NCBI RefSeq assembly: GCF_023205015.1
Contig: NZ_CP096258.1
Span: 806,001-870,000 of the forward strand
Direction: 5' to 3'
DNA: 64,000 bases
DNA from: Providencia rettgeri
GTDB lineage: Bacteria > Pseudomonadota > Gammaproteobacteria > Enterobacterales > Enterobacteriaceae
In this document: piece after piece, positions 8,581-16,648 of the stretch
Layout of the letters: each line of letters opens with the position of its first letter
Numbering within the stretch: position 1 is the stretch's first letter
Position numbers and translations under genes: made by a program
Notes under the pieces: model-generated
Told to the model about the DNA's origin: nothing
The model's input: only the letters and a program-made list of their open reading frames with translations
Databases searched by the model: none

Positions 8581-9298
8581 AGTTGTGTCCCTGAAACTTA
8601 TCAGTTGGGAGTTTGGTTCGATTGGGGTAGAGCCAAAATACGGCGCAGCTGATTGACCAGCACAACCAGAGAGTCGTCAGGTCATGCGAGAAAAAATGGG
8701 CTCCTCGTATTTGTTGTACGATGCCAAGTAAGAGTCCTAGAAAAAGCCCAATCATCAATCCTGTGCGAGATTTCTTTGGAGATACCGGCAGATAATAGAA
8801 ATAGAGTGCTACCCAGGCGTAACCGACACTAGCGTGTCCTGCTGGGAAGCATTGAGTTGTAGGAATGTCCGCAGGGCGCTTCTCAAACAGCCCGATAAAC
8901 GGTTGTTCACCACCGAACAATTGTAAATCCCACGGACATTCCATAGGTAAGACGCGTTTGAGAATTGCCACTATGGCGAAACTTAATATCAGGCTCAAAA
9001 CTAACTTAGTCAGTGCCACTTTTCGCTCATAAGTGTATTCACTACTAAACTTTTGATAGAGCCAAAAACCAAGCACGTTTGCTATAACAACGTTGTTCAG
9101 AAAGCGCGCCCCACTGTGCATAACATCACTAAAGAACCAATGATTTGTTAAGCTCCAACTATCCCCTTCCAAATGAAAAAGGGTTGAAGCCAATAAGAAA
9201 TCGAGTTGATAGCCATACAGAGCGCTAAATACGGCGACGAATATAATGGTGGGTATTACCAGCAGGTTTATGACTTCGTTACTTTTGAACTGCCGCAT
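8573..9298 (-). CDS. PAP2-family membrane phosphatase linked to eptA
   Basis: A 241-residue protein with about five to six membrane segments. PAP2 signature motifs are visible: Lys114 of the first motif, FPAGH (151-155) and R198...SHD (His205, Asp206). In the first motif the usual Arg before Pro is Cys (Cys121-Pro122, in ECPWDL). PAP2 enzymes remove phosphate from lipid phosphates, for example lipid A (LpxE) or phosphatidate. Genes of this family lie beside mcr-1 (the pap2 gene) and many chromosomal eptA genes. It is first in the operon with eptA and is preceded by a PmrA-type promoter. The exact substrate is unknown. Confidence 0.85.
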   Translation of the reverse strand: MRQFKSNEVINLLVIPTIIFVAVFSALYGYQLDFLLASTLFHLEGDSWSLTNHWFFSDVMHSGARFLNNVVIANVLGFWLYQKFSSEYTYERKVALTKLVLSLILSFAIVAILKRVLPMECPWDLQLFGGEQPFIGLFEKRPADIPTTQCFPAGHASVGYAWVALYFYYLPVSPKKSRTGLMIGLFLGLLLGIVQQIRGAHFFSHDLTTLWLCWSISCAVFWLYPNRTKLPTDKFQGHNYA

Positions 9299-9330
9299 GC
9301 ACTGACGCTTCGTGATATAAACATGCCGTT

Positions 9331-9363
9331 AGAGTAACTATTAAGAATTAAGATTAACTTAAG
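9331..9363 (-). promoter_or_regulatory. PmrA-type box and promoter for the pap2-eptA operon
   Basis: Read on the minus strand: CTTAAG (9363-9358), 5 nt, CTTAAT (9352-9347), 10 nt, then TACTCT (9336-9331) as a -10 element. A third CTTAAT (9345-9340) follows the second half-site after 1 nt. The first pair matches the established PmrA recognition pattern CTTAAG/T-N5-CTTAAG/T. The spacing is identical at the two other promoters of the island. Confidence 0.8.
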
Positions 9364-9378
9364 TACTATGTAAGTTTT

Positions 9379-9402
9379 GGCTGTTATTGTGAGATAACAG
9401 CC
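9379..9402. other. Nine-base-pair hairpin after the sulfatase gene
   Basis: GGCTGTTAT pairs with ATAACAGCC over a 6-nt loop. It lies just past the stop of the 9422-11410 gene and before the pap2 promoter. There is no good T-run on the minus strand, so it is at best a weak terminator. Confidence 0.45.
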
Positions 9403-9421
9403 AATAGAACCGTTTAGCTTG

Positions 9422-11410
9422 CTATTGATTTGGTCCTTCACATTTTGCAATGTCAGGGTACTTTCGCTCTCGATATAAATAGGAAGGTAGCTGTACGTGT
9501 GCCAATGCGTTTATACGAGAAAGCTCTGATACTGGTTTGTTGCTCAAACTAAGGTGTTGGGATTCTCTGTTATATGTCGCACTGATTGCTTTGTCGTTGG
9601 GTCGCAATATGATGAGCTCATCTTCTCGCATTAGTGCAAACAAGTTATCAAATTGAAGAAGTGCTCTACCTGGGCTAGTAGGATCTGCAATAAAATCCCG
9701 GCCATCCATAGGATGACACGCAGAAATACCGGCAATACTTAACAAAGTAGGCGCTAAATCAATTTGGCTAGCTACTGACTCAATCGTGCCTGGTTTAACG
9801 ACTCCACCGAGGATTAATCCAGGAATATGAAATTTCTCAACAGGGATTAGGTTACTACCGTAGACTCTGTTGTCATGGTCAGCCACAATCAAAAACAGCG
9901 TGTCGTTCCAGTATTCGCTGGTTTTTGCTTTCTCAAAAAATTTCCCCATGGCCCAGTCGGCATACTTCACCGCATTATAAGCTGTCTGTTTAGGCTGTTC
10001 ATACAGATCTATTCTCCCATCAGGAAACTCAAATGGTTCATGATTCGTTGATGTAAAGATAAGGCTGAAGAATGGTTTGCCAGATTGATGTAATTGACTT
10101 AGTTGTTGATGTGCAGTGTTAAATAAATCCTCATCACTTGCTCCCCAACTGCCAATAAAATCAGGTTCGTTGATTTTTGAAATGTCGACAACATCACTAA
10201 TGCCGTTGCCGGTAAAGAAGCTGCGCATATTATCAAAGTGTGCTTCTCCCCCATAGATGAACTGGGTGTAGTATCCTTGCTGCTGCAGAATAGAACCCAG
10301 AGTAGCGAACCCTTGCTGGCTGTTTGAAAGCTTTACTACACTTTGTGCTGGTGTAGGCATGAAACCAGCTACAACTGCTTCAATACCTCGTACCGAACGC
10401 GTACCCGTCGAATACAGATTATTAAACCAGATCCCCTCTGATTTAAGTCTTTCCAAATTAGGTGTAACTGGGGCGCCGCCAAGGGACTGCACAAAAGTTG
10501 CACCAAGACTTTCTTGCAGCACAATTACTATGTTTAGAGGTTTAGAACGCTCTATCTGTGCAGACTGCCAGTGTAGAGTAGGAAAATTAGGATCAGGGTA
10601 GGAATACTGTTTCAGCCACGGCCAATTACGAGTTTGTTCGAGCATTTCTGGTTCTGATAGCTTGCCATATACTTCAGTACTTCTGGACTCGTGCTTTAGA
10701 CTATAAATAGCATACAGTACTGAGTAACCTGAGTTAATAACCAGCGAATTAACCATAGCATCAGCGGTAATTGCAAAAAAGGCTGGATTCGCTGGTCGAT
10801 GCTGAGTGGTAGAGCGTATTCCGGCAAAAATCACAAATACAACTAGTGGCCAGGCTAAAATATGGTACTTAAAAGTCCATAAACGGTACTCATCATTAGG
10901 GTTTTTCAGTAGACGTTTAAAGAGCAAACTGCTCAAAATAGTAAGCGATATTCCAAGCAATAACGGAGCTCGAAAACCATGCCATAGAGTAAGAAAAACC
11001 TCTTTAGGGTATTTTAAATATTCAATATATAGACGGTTTGGCCGAATATCATACTGCATCAAAAAAGATGGTGTCGACAACTCTAAGAAAGTCAATGAAA
11101 TTAGAGCAATCAAGCTCCATAGGTAAGTAAATCTGAACCAGCCGCGTTTTAATGGTGGGTAAGCAAGAAAGAAAGATGCCAGCACTGGGACTGCAGCCAG
11201 CAAACACATTAGGATAAAATCGGCTCTAATGCCTTGCACCAGTATTTCGCCAAGTAACTGTGTGGGCTCCACCCTGTCATACATCCAGATAAGTAGCGCA
11301 AGTCTACTTAAACTCAATGTTAGCAATCCTATAAAGATCATCCTTACCAAATGTACATATGGACCCCAAACAGAGGCTGCTACTAAATTCTTGAAAACTC
11401 CGAATCGCAT
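9422..11410 (-). CDS. LTA-synthase-like membrane sulfatase/phosphotransferase
   Basis: A 662-residue protein with about five membrane segments in residues 20-240 and a C-terminal alkaline-phosphatase/sulfatase-fold domain. Metal and nucleophile residues typical of LtaS-type enzymes are visible: Glu300 (VLQESLG), Thr337 (STGTRSVRG), His457 (TNHEPF), Asp511-His512 (VADHDNR) and His528. The family moves phosphoglycerol- or phosphoethanolamine-type groups, or hydrolyses phosphoesters, in the periplasm. Gram-negative members are poorly defined. It has its own PmrA-type promoter, divergent from dgkA, so it is likely induced together with eptA and may modify a second envelope target. A specific substrate cannot be read from sequence. 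Confidence 0.8.
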   Translation of the reverse strand: MRFGVFKNLVAASVWGPYVHLVRMIFIGLLTLSLSRLALLIWMYDRVEPTQLLGEILVQGIRADFILMCLLAAVPVLASFFLAYPPLKRGWFRFTYLWSLIALISLTFLELSTPSFLMQYDIRPNRLYIEYLKYPKEVFLTLWHGFRAPLLLGISLTILSSLLFKRLLKNPNDEYRLWTFKYHILAWPLVVFVIFAGIRSTTQHRPANPAFFAITADAMVNSLVINSGYSVLYAIYSLKHESRSTEVYGKLSEPEMLEQTRNWPWLKQYSYPDPNFPTLHWQSAQIERSKPLNIVIVLQESLGATFVQSLGGAPVTPNLERLKSEGIWFNNLYSTGTRSVRGIEAVVAGFMPTPAQSVVKLSNSQQGFATLGSILQQQGYYTQFIYGGEAHFDNMRSFFTGNGISDVVDISKINEPDFIGSWGASDEDLFNTAHQQLSQLHQSGKPFFSLIFTSTNHEPFEFPDGRIDLYEQPKQTAYNAVKYADWAMGKFFEKAKTSEYWNDTLFLIVADHDNRVYGSNLIPVEKFHIPGLILGGVVKPGTIESVASQIDLAPTLLSIAGISACHPMDGRDFIADPTSPGRALLQFDNLFALMREDELIILRPNDKAISATYNRESQHLSLSNKPVSELSRINALAHVQLPSYLYRERKYPDIAKCEGPNQ

Positions 11411-11441
11411 TAACGTTAATCCTGCAGTTGAATCAGGACTC

Positions 11442-11474
11442 AGAGTAATTTTTAAAACTTAAGATCCCCTTAAG
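11442..11474 (-). promoter_or_regulatory. PmrA-type promoter for the sulfatase gene
   Basis: On the minus strand CTTAAG (11474-11469), 5 nt, CTTAAG (11463-11458), 10 nt, TACTCT (11447-11442). The -10 hexamer and spacing are the same as at the pap2-eptA promoter. The box is shared with the divergent dgkA promoter. Confidence 0.75.
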
Positions 11475-11490
11475 ACTGGGGAATTATGAT
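11458..11490 (+). promoter_or_regulatory. PmrA-type promoter for dgkA and the two-component system
   Basis: CTTAAG (11458-11463), ATCCC, CTTAAG (11469-11474), 10 nt, then TATGAT (11485-11490). Because both half-sites are palindromic the box works in either direction. It implies that the response regulator activates its own operon. Confidence 0.8.
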
Positions 11491-11510
11491 GGAACTCTTG
11501 GAGGTACTAC

Positions 11511-11867
11511 ATGAAGAATCATCATACGGGTTGGCGTCGCTTGTTGAGCGCTGCACACTATTCAAAACAAGGCTTTATAAGCAGCTGGCGTTCGGAGGCA
11601 GCCATTAGGCAAGAAATTGTCGCACTATGCTTTCTAGTTCCAATTGCTTTCATTGTTGAAGTAAGCTCCGTAGAAAGGGCTTTGCTAATATTGAGCTTGA
11701 TGTTGGTCCTAGTTGTCGAGTTGCTAAATACAGGTATAGAAGCAGTAGTTGACAGAATTGGCGCTGAGTATCATGTTCTCAGTGGCAAAGCGAAAGATGT
11801 CGGCTCAGCTGCAGTTCTTACCATGCTAGTGCTGGCGACAATGGTCTGGTTCATTATTCTTTTTTGA
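11511..11867 (+). CDS. dgkA: Diacylglycerol kinase
   Basis: A 118-residue inner-membrane enzyme (E. coli DgkA is about 122). It phosphorylates diacylglycerol to phosphatidate. The family core is clear: EAAIRQE in the N-terminal amphipathic helix and VELLNTGIEAVVDRIG followed by SGKAKDVGSAAV in the active-site region, with three membrane helices. EptA-type reactions release diacylglycerol from phosphatidylethanolamine, so dgkA recycles the by-product; mcr-3 is likewise found next to dgkA. GGAGG precedes the ATG. It heads an operon with the response regulator and kinase and starts from a PmrA-type promoter. It is probably additional to a chromosomal copy elsewhere. Confidence 0.93.
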   Translation: MKNHHTGWRRLLSAAHYSKQGFISSWRSEAAIRQEIVALCFLVPIAFIVEVSSVERALLILSLMLVLVVELLNTGIEAVVDRIGAEYHVLSGKAKDVGSAAVLTMLVLATMVWFIILF

Positions 11868-11885
11868 ATAAAGAGGTCGAGAGCC

Positions 11886-12554
11886 ATGCGGATTTTGCTA
11901 GTAGAAGATGATAAGTTGTTGGCACAAGGGCTAGTGACTGCGTTAGAACGATTGCACTATAGAGTTGAACATTGTGTTTCCGGTAAACAGGCCTTACAAG
12001 CTGCTGAAAATAGTCTATTTGATGTCATGATCCTTGATCTGGGGTTACCTGATGGACTTTCTCTTCCAGTTATAAGGAAAATAAGGTCAACCAATCAGTC
12101 TCTGCCTATATTAGTCTTAACTGCTTGGGATCATCTGGATACAAAAGTTGATGTTTTGAATGCTGGGGCGGATGACTACGTGTTAAAACCCTGTGATGTT
12201 AGAGAGATAGAAGCTCGTTTAAGGGTTATATTAAGACGTCATCAACAACGCAAACAGGATTTGCTCATAAGTAACGAGCTAATCCTGGATTTACAAAGAC
12301 ATGAATGTAGTTTTCAAAGTCAGTCGGTTCATCTTACAACCCGTGAATTTTTGTTACTTAAAGAGCTCATGCTTCATCCCGGCAAGATCCTTTCAAAGCA
12401 ACACATGGAAGAGGTTAATAGTGGTTGGAATGGAGATAATGAGGGGAATTCATTGGAAGTGCATATTCACAACATTAGAAAGAAAACAGCAGGATATGTC
12501 ATTAAAACAGTTAGAGGGTTTGGCTATATGTTAAAAAGTCACGATGAAAATTAA
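11886..12554 (+). CDS. OmpR-family response regulator, PmrA/CarR-like
   Basis: A 222-residue response regulator. The receiver domain has the acidic pocket (Glu7-Asp8-Asp9), the phosphorylated Asp51 (ILDLGLPDG), Thr79 and Lys101. The C-terminal winged-helix domain ends with the usual VRGFGYML. It starts 18 nt after dgkA and overlaps the kinase gene by 11 nt, so the three are one operon. The three CTTAAG-N5-CTTAAG type boxes in this island are the natural targets, making it a PmrA/CarR (VprA)-type regulator by inference. A dedicated regulator means the module does not depend on a host PmrA. Confidence 0.9.
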   Translation: MRILLVEDDKLLAQGLVTALERLHYRVEHCVSGKQALQAAENSLFDVMILDLGLPDGLSLPVIRKIRSTNQSLPILVLTAWDHLDTKVDVLNAGADDYVLKPCDVREIEARLRVILRRHQQRKQDLLISNELILDLQRHECSFQSQSVHLTTREFLLLKELMLHPGKILSKQHMEEVNSGWNGDNEGNSLEVHIHNIRKKTAGYVIKTVRGFGYMLKSHDEN

Positions 12555-13938
12555 AAGTATCAGGAGGATGCTGCTTCTCAGTATCAACGGAGTCATTTTA
12601 CTATTGATGCTTGTAACGGGAGGCAGTACTTTTTACAGTACCCATCATGAGTTGGACGAGCTGTTTGATGCACAACTCGCACAGTATGCGCGGCTGGTTC
12701 GGCATTTGTTACTCGAAGGCCCTAAAGAAGCAATTAACCAAGAACCGGTTATCGAAGTCCCCAGAATTATTGAAGATGGAATAGAACGTACCTCTGCGCA
12801 GGAACGACACCCGGAAGGTCATAAGTACGAAAACAAAATAGCTGTACAAGTTTGGAATGCAAGTGGTCAGCTTTTACTGCGCTCTGCCAATGCAGGGACG
12901 CATCCGTTACAGCCAATGGAATCAGGTTATCATGTAGTGGAGTTTGGGGGGTTTGAATGGGTTGGTTTTAGCCTGTTTGCAGAAGACCTTAATGTCTGGA
13001 TTTTTACGGCTCAACGCGAAGATGTGCGTGGAGAGCTCAGTTTTTATGTGGCACTTGACCAGTTAGTACCTTTGAGTTTTGCCTTAATTCCAATATTTGT
13101 ATTAGTTTGGCTTGCAGTGTATTGGGGAACTAATCCCATTCGGGCTCTATCCGCAAAACTGGCTGACAGCGATCCTGCGAATTTTACTCCGCTAGATATG
13201 GCGCTGCCACGAGAGTTGCAGCCCTTTCAAAACGCTGTAAATACCTTACTAGCTGAACTTAAGGAATATGTAATTAAGGAAAAAAGATTTATTGCAGATG
13301 CCTCTCATGAACTGAGAACTCCACTCAGTATTTTACAGCTTCATACCGAAAATCTGTCGCAAGCGACATCAACTGCTGAGATTTTAGAGGCTAGAGAAGC
13401 AATTCAAAGGAGTACAAAGCGGCTGTCTCACCTTGTTTTCCAATTAATGGAGATGCAAAAGCTAGAGCATCTTAACCAGTTACACAAAAAATCAATATCA
13501 CTGCTGGATGTTATTTCCGATGCGATGGCCCAGATAGAAAGTAGAAATCTTGACAACGTTAACTGGGATATCAAGATTAATAAAAATACGCTAATTTTGG
13601 CAGAGCCAGCATTATTTCAGTGTGTTATGCGGAATTTACTAGATAATTCAGCGAAGTATGCTCCACAAGGCTCTGTAGTTAGAGTAGAGCTTGAAGAGTT
13701 AACGGACGTCTATAGGCTGATAGTAGCAAATCAAATTCCAGCGGATACTGTCCCTGACTTAGTTAGATTAGGGGAACGTTTTTTCCGGCATACTGCTCAT
13801 CAAGATATTGAGGGGTCTGGTCTTGGTCTATCCATCGTAGCTAAGATAGTCGAGCTCCATCGAATGAATTTGAGCTATCAACTTTTGGATGGCAAGCTGT
13901 TCATTGCTAAATTATTAATTCTTAAAAGTGGGCTTTGA
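12544..13938 (+). CDS. Sensor histidine kinase partner of the island regulator
   Basis: A 464-residue membrane kinase. Membrane segments lie at about residues 10-30 and 175-195 and enclose a roughly 145-residue periplasmic sensor rich in Glu (residues 58-95), suitable for sensing cations or cationic peptides, although the ExxE motif of Salmonella PmrB is not present. Then come a HAMP-like linker, the phosphorylated His255 (DASHELRTP), the ATP-binding N box (NLLDNSAKYAP) and G box (GSGLGLSI). It overlaps the response regulator gene by 11 nt. The ligand is unknown; PmrB/CarS-like sensing is an inference from the neighbours. Confidence 0.88.
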   Translation: MKIKSIRRMLLLSINGVILLLMLVTGGSTFYSTHHELDELFDAQLAQYARLVRHLLLEGPKEAINQEPVIEVPRIIEDGIERTSAQERHPEGHKYENKIAVQVWNASGQLLLRSANAGTHPLQPMESGYHVVEFGGFEWVGFSLFAEDLNVWIFTAQREDVRGELSFYVALDQLVPLSFALIPIFVLVWLAVYWGTNPIRALSAKLADSDPANFTPLDMALPRELQPFQNAVNTLLAELKEYVIKEKRFIADASHELRTPLSILQLHTENLSQATSTAEILEAREAIQRSTKRLSHLVFQLMEMQKLEHLNQLHKKSISLLDVISDAMAQIESRNLDNVNWDIKINKNTLILAEPALFQCVMRNLLDNSAKYAPQGSVVRVELEELTDVYRLIVANQIPADTVPDLVRLGERFFRHTAHQDIEGSGLGLSIVAKIVELHRMNLSYQLLDGKLFIAKLLILKSGL

Positions 13939-14309
13939 ATAACACCTTACTCAGTTCAAACTATCGAAAACGCCCAGATTGAGCTACGAATCAGAGGTGC
14001 TACTGGTCTCGCCAAAAGATACTGCGAGCTACAAAAGAAATTAATGTTAATGAAAAAACTATGCTTTTAGTCTTCAAGGTGCAGCAGATTTAAATATTCC
14101 TCACTAAATAAGGACGATTCTTGTGCTGATGCTTTATGTCCGCTTTTCGCTCAAAGCGGTCCAATCATAAATTTGGCTCGTTAAAATTAGCTGTTGTTAC
14201 TGGTCACAACAGCTAGTCAGAAAAACACACGATTCATTTATCTATCTGGCCAATCGCTCTTACCGGGATCATTAGCATGTTAGCTCTATGAAATTTTCTG
14301 GAGCTGACA
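13939..14309. other. Gap between the lipid A island and traF
   Basis: No intact gene. A short open stretch (about 13945-14070, ending with a TAG) could be the tail of a lost gene; its sequence is not recognised. CCGCTTT pairs with AAAGCGG near 14149-14168, and AGCTGTTGT (14189-14197) pairs perfectly with ACAACAGCT (14206-14214). This is probably the right edge of the inserted cargo plus the traF leader. Confidence 0.4.
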
Positions 14310-15254
14310 ATGAGAACCCCCTTGTTCCCTTGGTTCATCCTATGGGTGACCATCCCAATCATTATTTTCTTTCTATTCATCCTGCCCGCCCATGCTAGTG
14401 ATGGGCAATTCTATCAGCGTGGTCAGGAAGGCTGGTTTTGGTATCAGGTCATTCCTGAGCCAGCGGAGGATGAAGAGCCTATAAAGCCGGAATCAGGTGC
14501 GGCAGAGTCGAGTCAGAGCGGGCTAAAGCCTTTCAGTGCTGCTTGGTTTCGTGAGCACATGCAGTCGTTCATGGATAAGGCAATTGATGAGCCGACCACT
14601 GAGAACGTCCGAGCCTATCTGTATCTTCAGCGCGTTATGATGGATAAGGGCTCACTATTTGCTGATGTTAGTCAGCAGGTTGTCATGGGTGATCCTGTTT
14701 TGGATGAAATCAGTCGCAGACCCTTGGCTACCTATGCTGCCAATCGGATGGATCGAGAAGCTGGCGCTCAACGAGATATTGCTTTAGGTGAAGTAGCAAA
14801 ACGGGCTGGCTTGTTCTTCTTCTATCGTTCGGATTGCCCTTACTGCCATGCTCAAGCGCCTATCATCGAATCCATGGCTTTGAACTATGGTTTCGAGGTG
14901 TTTGCTATTGCAGTCGATGGCTTGCCTTTACCTAGTGGAGAGTTTCCTAATTACAAAGTCGATTCAGGACAAGCTCAATCCTTGTCCGTTACGACTGTCC
15001 CTGCCGTGTTCTTAGTTGATCCGCCTAATGTCATCACTCCGATTGGCCAAGGCGCAATGAGCCTTGATGAGCTCAATAATCGAATCATTCTTGCAGCCCA
15101 TCAAGCCGGTTGGATTGACGATCAAACTTACTATGCCACCAGACCTGTTCAACCCGGCGTGTCACTCGCGATGTCAGCCCAAGAGCTTAACGAAAAGATA
15201 TTACAGGACCCTGAGTTCCTTGTTCGCTATCTGCGTGCACAAGGAGGGTTATAA
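14310..15254 (+). CDS. traF: Conjugative transfer protein TraF
   Basis: A 314-residue periplasmic protein with an N-terminal signal/membrane segment (residues 8-28, cleavage after AHA). The thioredoxin-like domain carries Cys176-Pro-Tyr-Cys179 (SDCPYCHAQ), which some F TraF proteins lack. F-type TraF takes part in pilus assembly of the type IV secretion system, and a CxxC form may act on disulfides. It is followed 2 nt later by traH and then traG, the conserved SXT/R391 order. The ATG has a GGAG ribosome site. Confidence 0.92.
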   Translation: MRTPLFPWFILWVTIPIIIFFLFILPAHASDGQFYQRGQEGWFWYQVIPEPAEDEEPIKPESGAAESSQSGLKPFSAAWFREHMQSFMDKAIDEPTTENVRAYLYLQRVMMDKGSLFADVSQQVVMGDPVLDEISRRPLATYAANRMDREAGAQRDIALGEVAKRAGLFFFYRSDCPYCHAQAPIIESMALNYGFEVFAIAVDGLPLPSGEFPNYKVDSGQAQSLSVTTVPAVFLVDPPNVITPIGQGAMSLDELNNRIILAAHQAGWIDDQTYYATRPVQPGVSLAMSAQELNEKILQDPEFLVRYLRAQGGL

Positions 15255-15256
15255 CA

Positions 15257-16645
15257 ATGAAAAAAGTATTCCAAGTATCGCTAATCGCCTGTGCGATTGG
15301 TTTTTCGTCTATGAGCCAAGCAAGCTTGCAACAGGAGATGAATCAGTTGTTTGGTTCAATGACCAACACCACTGCGCCTGGTGTATTCGAGAGTCAACGG
15401 CGTGGTGTGATATCTGGTGGAAGCGTTGTTGTCCGTAACAGGATCATGAACGAGAACCTCGTCTCAATGGTGCCTCCGTCATTCCAAGCAGGTTGTGGCG
15501 GCATTGATATGTTCGCTGGAAGTTTGTCATTTGTTAACGCGGATCAGTTTGTTCAATTACTTCGCTCTGTAGCGGCAAATGCCAAGGGGTACGCATTCCA
15601 ATTGGCGCTCAGTGCTATGTGTGAGAAATGCTCCCAGCACATGGAGACACTGCAAAAGAAAATCCAGCAGTTGAACGAATATTTTGGCAATTCCTGTCAA
15701 ATGGCTCAGGGAGTCGTGAACGATACTCTGGCTGCTTTTGGTAAGAAGGGGCAAACAGAAGCCAGCATGTTGAGCTCTCTCAAAGGGGCTGGAGACGTTT
15801 TTACCAGTTGGAGTGAGTCCAACGGTAAGAACCCTTATGAGAATGCTTCAAGTGTCGCGGCATCTGATGTGAACAAAACGATTAAAGGTAATTTGGTTTG
15901 GCGAGCATTGAAACGTCACTCGGCATCAAGCTGGTTTGCATCGGGGGATGATCGTTTTCTTGAAGCGGTTATGTCGGTGACTGGCTCGATCATCGTTGGT
16001 GATTTAGCGAATGCGGCTGATGGTCAAGGTAAAGCCCCAAAACTGACCAGACTGAATGGCAATAAAGTGACTATTGAGCATCTAATTCATGGCGGTAACG
16101 TTGCTATGTACCGATGTGACACAGTGACACAAGACGGCTGTCTAAATCCGACAATCGCTAACGTGACCCTAACCGGGTTATCAACTCAGGTCGAAAATTT
16201 ACTTCTTGGTACAGGTTCTAGTAACGGCATTATATTTAAGTTTGCTCGGAATACTGGGGCAGCTAGCACCACCGAAAAGGCTTTTATGACCTCGGCTCCT
16301 GCAAGCATTGGCGGCATGATTCGAACACTTTCAGCATTAAATGAAGGGGCTGCTAGGTCGTTTGCTTCAAGAGCTGCGCCATTTATTGCTGTTGAGATGG
16401 CCCGGGCATTGGTTGAAGACATGCTCAACGCAGCTAGAAGCACATCTGGTGTGGAAGATCATGCCTATGCGAAGTTGTTAACCGAAGACCTTGAACGTGC
16501 ACGTCGCCAAATCAATGAGGAGTACGCTGCGTTGCAGCGAAGATACGGCTCAGAGCAAGAATTGCTGGCGCATTTTAACCAGGTGATTCAGACCATTCGC
16601 AAACAGCGTTATTACACCGTTAAATCTACGGCGCTGGGGGAATAG
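15257..16645 (+). CDS. traH: Conjugative transfer pilus assembly protein TraH
   Basis: A 462-residue periplasmic/outer-membrane-associated protein with a cleavable signal peptide (about residues 1-23). The middle has a cysteine-rich part (MCEKCSQHM, and GNSCQMAQG) typical of F-type TraH, and a coiled-coil-like end. TraH is required for F-type pilus extension and works with TraF. A strong AGGAGG ribosome site overlaps the traF end, and traG follows after 3 nt, so the three are translated as a unit. Confidence 0.92.
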   Translation: MKKVFQVSLIACAIGFSSMSQASLQQEMNQLFGSMTNTTAPGVFESQRRGVISGGSVVVRNRIMNENLVSMVPPSFQAGCGGIDMFAGSLSFVNADQFVQLLRSVAANAKGYAFQLALSAMCEKCSQHMETLQKKIQQLNEYFGNSCQMAQGVVNDTLAAFGKKGQTEASMLSSLKGAGDVFTSWSESNGKNPYENASSVAASDVNKTIKGNLVWRALKRHSASSWFASGDDRFLEAVMSVTGSIIVGDLANAADGQGKAPKLTRLNGNKVTIEHLIHGGNVAMYRCDTVTQDGCLNPTIANVTLTGLSTQVENLLLGTGSSNGIIFKFARNTGAASTTEKAFMTSAPASIGGMIRTLSALNEGAARSFASRAAPFIAVEMARALVEDMLNAARSTSGVEDHAYAKLLTEDLERARRQINEEYAALQRRYGSEQELLAHFNQVIQTIRKQRYYTVKSTALGE

Positions 16646-16648
16646 GTC

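Noticed and set aside
6922..14309. A transposon or IS-borne resistance cassette
   Set aside because: No transposase, terminal inverted repeats or target duplication were found at the edges; it fits ICE hotspot cargo better.
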